Made by a program: the position numbers and the translations under genes
Source: Nitrospirae bacterium GWC2_57_13
GTDB lineage: Bacteria; Nitrospirota; UBA9217
Direction: 5' to 3'
Length of the DNA stretch: 34,338 nt
Assembly (NCBI GenBank): GCA_001805055.1
Contig: MHDZ01000026.1
Coordinates: forward strand, 1 to 34,338
The notes under the pieces: model-generated
The model's database searches: none
What the model saw: only the letters and a program-made list of their open reading frames with translations
What the model was told of the DNA's origin: nothing
In this document: piece by piece, positions 31,985-34,338 of the stretch
Numbering within the stretch: position 1 is the first letter of the stretch
How the letters are laid out: every line of letters starts with the position of its first letter

Positions 31985-32395
31985 ATGAAGACGGGAGTCA
32001 TTGTCCTTTTTCATGGAAGCCGGGCAGGTGATGCGGAAGCAGCAGCCCGACGGCTCTGTGACGACGTGGTGCGGCAAGGCGGCTATGGTATGGTAGAGCC
32101 CGCCTATCTCCAGCATGCCCAGCCGGGTCTTGCCGATGCCGTTGAAGCTGTTGTGCGCCGCGGCGCAGAGCGTATCGTCATCGTCCCCTTCTTCATGCTG
32201 CCCGGCGCGCATGTTACTGCTGACATTCCGGCGCATGTGAATTCGATGAGGGCGCGGTATCCTGCGGTCGAGTTCTCGGTGACCGGCCCTGTCGGGGCCC
32301 ATCCCCTGATGGCGACGATCGTAGCAGAGCTTGTCGGGAAGAGTAATGCGGAGCGCCCCGCAAGCGGGACAGGCTCCGTGCGGAGTGCGGAATAG
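31985..32395 (+). CDS. CbiX-type sirohydrochlorin chelatase-like protein (short form)
   Basis: A 136-residue one-domain chelatase of the short CbiX/SirB class, which inserts Co2+ or Fe2+ into sirohydrochlorin as a homodimer. The metal ligands are His10 in LFHGSRAGD and His76 in [11 protein letters not shown], with [12 protein letters not shown] before the second. Length fits apart from a 15-residue Gly/Ser/Arg tail encoded by a small palindrome (CCCGCAAGCGGG within GGAGC...GCTCC). It stands 55 bases before tyrS, far from the heme cluster, so siroheme or cobalamin synthesis is a guess by family. Confidence 0.85.
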   Translation: MKTGVIVLFHGSRAGDAEAAARRLCDDVVRQGGYGMVEPAYLQHAQPGLADAVEAVVRRGAERIVIVPFFMLPGAHVTADIPAHVNSMRARYPAVEFSVTGPVGAHPLMATIVAELVGKSNAERPASGTGSVRSAE

Positions 32396-32450
32396 AAAAA
32401 TACCAAGATCCTGTTTTTCATCCGTGGCAAATGGGGTTCTAAAAGAGACA

Positions 32451-33677
32451 ATGCTATCAGCCAAAGAACAACTCGAAATCATCAAGCGCGGGGCCGTAGA
32501 GGTCATCGTTGAAGCGGACCTCCTGAAAAAGCTCGAGCGCTCCATCGCGAAGAAGCAACCTCTCCGCATCAAGGCCGGTTTCGATCCCACGGCGCCTGAC
32601 ATTCACCTCGGCCACACGGTGCTGCTGAACAAGATGCGCCAGTTCCAGGAGCTGGGGCATGAGGTGACCTTCCTTATCGGTGACTTTACGGGCATGATCG
32701 GAGATCCCACGGGCAAGTCCGAGACCCGCAAGCACCTGACGAAGGAAGAGGTTGTGGAGAACGCCAGGACCTACCAGCAGCAGATCTTCAAGGTCCTTGA
32801 CAAGGACCGGACGAAGACCGCCTTCAACAGCGAGTGGATGTCGAAGATGACCGCCGAGGGGATGATCCAGCTTGCGGCGAGACATACCGTTGCCCGCATG
32901 CTCGAACGCGAGGATTTCAAGAAACGCTACCAGGCGGAACTTCCCATCAGTATCCACGAGTTTTTGTACCCACTCATCCAGGGATACGATTCCGTTATGA
33001 TGAAAGCGGACGTGGAGCTGGGCGGCACTGATCAGAAGTTTAATCTTCTCGTGGGGCGGGAGCTCCAGAAGGAGTACGGCCAGGAGCCGCAGTGTATTGT
33101 GATGATGCCGCTCCTTGAAGGGCTCGACGGCGTGAACAAGATGAGCAAGAGCCTGGGGAACTATATCGGCATCAACGAGCCTGCCCGGGAGGTCTTCGGC
33201 AAGGTCATGTCGGCCAGCGATACGCTTATGCTCCGGTATTATGAGCTCGTGAGCGCTGTATCAATGGCCGAGCTGGAGCAGATCAGGAAGGACCTTGCTG
33301 CCGGCGTGCTTCATCCTATGGAAGCGAAGAAGCGGCTGGCTTCAGAAGTGGTGGATCGGTTCTGCGGCGCCGGAGAGGGCGCAAAAGCTCGCACGGAGTT
33401 TGAGAAGGTATTCAGCAAAAAGGACATGCCCGGCGACATCCCGGTCGTAGAGGTGGCCTGGGAAGGCGAGAAGATGAGGCTGGCGAAGATCATCGCCCTT
33501 GCCGGCGCGGCAAAGAGCAATTCCGAAGCGCGCAGGCTGATCCAGCAGGGCGCGGTTGAGGTCGACCAGAGGCCGGTGAAGGACGTTGACGCAGAGTTGT
33601 CGTCTTCGGGGGAGCATATACTGCGCGTCGGAAAGAAGCGGTTCCTCAAAATACGGCCGAAAAAGCAGGGCTCCTAG
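32451..33677 (+). CDS. tyrS: Tyrosyl-tRNA synthetase (TyrZ-like, KMSKS type)
   Basis: Class I synthetase that charges tRNA-Tyr, 408 residues. The HIGH motif is HLGH (52-55), the KMSKS loop is intact (230-234, as in TyrZ enzymes rather than the KFGKS type), and Tyr-binding elements such as [14 protein letters not shown] lie near 191-204. The C-terminal S4 RNA-binding domain spans about 340-402 ([20 protein letters not shown]). A longer in-frame start 40 codons upstream overlaps the CbiX-like gene; the ATG at 32451 matches the family start. No T-box is apparent. It is followed directly by the rrn promoters. Confidence 0.96.
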   Translation: MLSAKEQLEIIKRGAVEVIVEADLLKKLERSIAKKQPLRIKAGFDPTAPDIHLGHTVLLNKMRQFQELGHEVTFLIGDFTGMIGDPTGKSETRKHLTKEEVVENARTYQQQIFKVLDKDRTKTAFNSEWMSKMTAEGMIQLAARHTVARMLEREDFKKRYQAELPISIHEFLYPLIQGYDSVMMKADVELGGTDQKFNLLVGRELQKEYGQEPQCIVMMPLLEGLDGVNKMSKSLGNYIGINEPAREVFGKVMSASDTLMLRYYELVSAVSMAELEQIRKDLAAGVLHPMEAKKRLASEVVDRFCGAGEGAKARTEFEKVFSKKDMPGDIPVVEVAWEGEKMRLAKIIALAGAAKSNSEARRLIQQGAVEVDQRPVKDVDAELSSSGEHILRVGKKRFLKIRPKKQGS

Positions 33678-33736
33678 CCGGTATTTTCCTGGGCCAAAGG
33701 ATCTGCGAAAAAAGTTGCATGGCCACGAAAAAAAGC

Positions 33737-33765
33737 TTGACTCTCCAATACCCTTGTGTTAGATT
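33737..33765 (+). promoter_or_regulatory. rrn promoter P1
   Basis: TTGACT (33737-33742), 17-bp spacer, TAGATT (33760-33765). First of two tandem promoters upstream of the 16S gene. Confidence 0.6.
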
Positions 33766-33826
33766 GCGCGCCTGCTTGAGGGAGACCTTCCGAGGATTTC
33801 CGAAGAGAATCGAAGGCAGAAAAGGC

Positions 33827-33855
33827 TTGACAACAACGAGAAGTTTGTTTATACT
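33827..33855 (+). promoter_or_regulatory. rrn promoter P2
   Basis: Perfect TTGACA (33827-33832), 17-bp spacer, TATACT (33850-33855). The strongest promoter in the window by consensus match, 90 bases downstream of P1. Confidence 0.85.
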
Positions 33856-33875
33856 CTTTATTCTGCTAACACACG

Positions 33876-33992
33876 GTCTTTGAAAACTAAATAGGTGCAT
33901 ATTTCATTGGCGGCTTTTTATAAAGGTCGTTTTGAAATAGGCGGGTTTTGAGCAATACCTGTCAATAACGAAACCTTGTTTTTGTAACAAGG
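33876..33992 (+). promoter_or_regulatory. rRNA leader with boxA-like antitermination site and hairpin
   Basis: GGTCTTTGAAAACT (33876-33889) resembles the boxA element that recruits the Nus antitermination complex. A perfect 7-bp hairpin CCTTGTT-TTTGT-AACAAGG lies at 33974-33992, just before the mature 16S end; it may be part of the processing stem, whose other half is outside the window. Confidence 0.6.
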
Positions 33993-34008
33993 ATCAATAT
34001 TTTCTGAA

Positions 34009-34338
<330 letters not shown>

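Noticed and set aside
31886-32602. 238-residue minus-strand frame across the CbiX-like gene
   Set aside because: It covers a gene with both metal-site histidines and the start of tyrS; no domain and no ribosome binding site.
33678-34008. tRNA gene between tyrS and the 16S gene
   Set aside because: No T-loop GGTTCGAATCC or CCA-ended cloverleaf is visible; the region is occupied by promoters and the rRNA leader.

Overview
This is a GC-rich, densely coded bacterial chromosomal window that ends in the first ~330 bases of a 16S rRNA gene. The 16S 5' end, combined with multiheme cytochromes, a GAF-type sensor kinase and a glycogen, heme and glycolysis complement, best fits Nitrospirota (Thermodesulfovibrio-like). 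That placement rests on reading only and is moderately sure. There is no transposase, integrase, phage gene, CRISPR array or tRNA, so this is a core chromosomal segment rather than an island.

Layout. 1-7.3 kb (minus strand): a 23S rRNA uracil methyltransferase coupled to a single-domain response regulator, a triple-GAF histidine kinase, and a galT-glgA sugar-nucleotide/glycogen pair with a good promoter. 7.3-9.6 kb: a class-3 aldehyde dehydrogenase surrounded by palindromic repeats. 9.6-11.5 kb: a DUF721/DciA-like protein, a TrmN6-like methyltransferase and a YbgC thioesterase. 11.5-15.6 kb: a heme cluster (hemE, hemH, hemY) with a frameshifted GxxExxY gene inside it. 15.8-17.4 kb: an orphan peptide-binding lipoprotein. 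17.5-22.6 kb: secG, tpiA, pgk and gap, plus a DUF1015 gene, all read leftward.

From 22.7 kb most genes read rightward: ribF; two consecutive pairs of a two-TM HAMP protein with a multiheme c-type cytochrome (7 and 4 hemes); and a small convergent operon of one secreted and one charged protein. Next comes a self-contained five-gene unit (27.3-31.45 kb) with a near-consensus promoter and a strong terminator: a GT81-like glucosyl/mannosyl-3-phosphoglycerate synthase relative, a lysine-rich H1-like protein, a second GT-A glycosyltransferase, a TM-helix (MscS-relative) channel-like protein and a 28-residue Lys/Cys peptide. The window closes with a CbiX-like chelatase, tyrS and the rrn promoters with the 16S start.

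The two most interesting things are (a) this five-gene unit, which reads like a compatible-solute synthesis and membrane-release system, and (b) a pervasive set of imperfect palindromic intergenic repeats. Many intergenic gaps carry their own themed inverted repeat. One pair of inverted copies sits at the 3' ends of hemE and its upstream neighbour, one element is nested three levels deep, and one repeat brackets the GxxExxY gene, whose D...ExK pattern resembles PD-(D/E)XK nucleases. The repeats often explain the false N-terminal extensions of neighbouring reading frames, so starts were chosen inside several of them.
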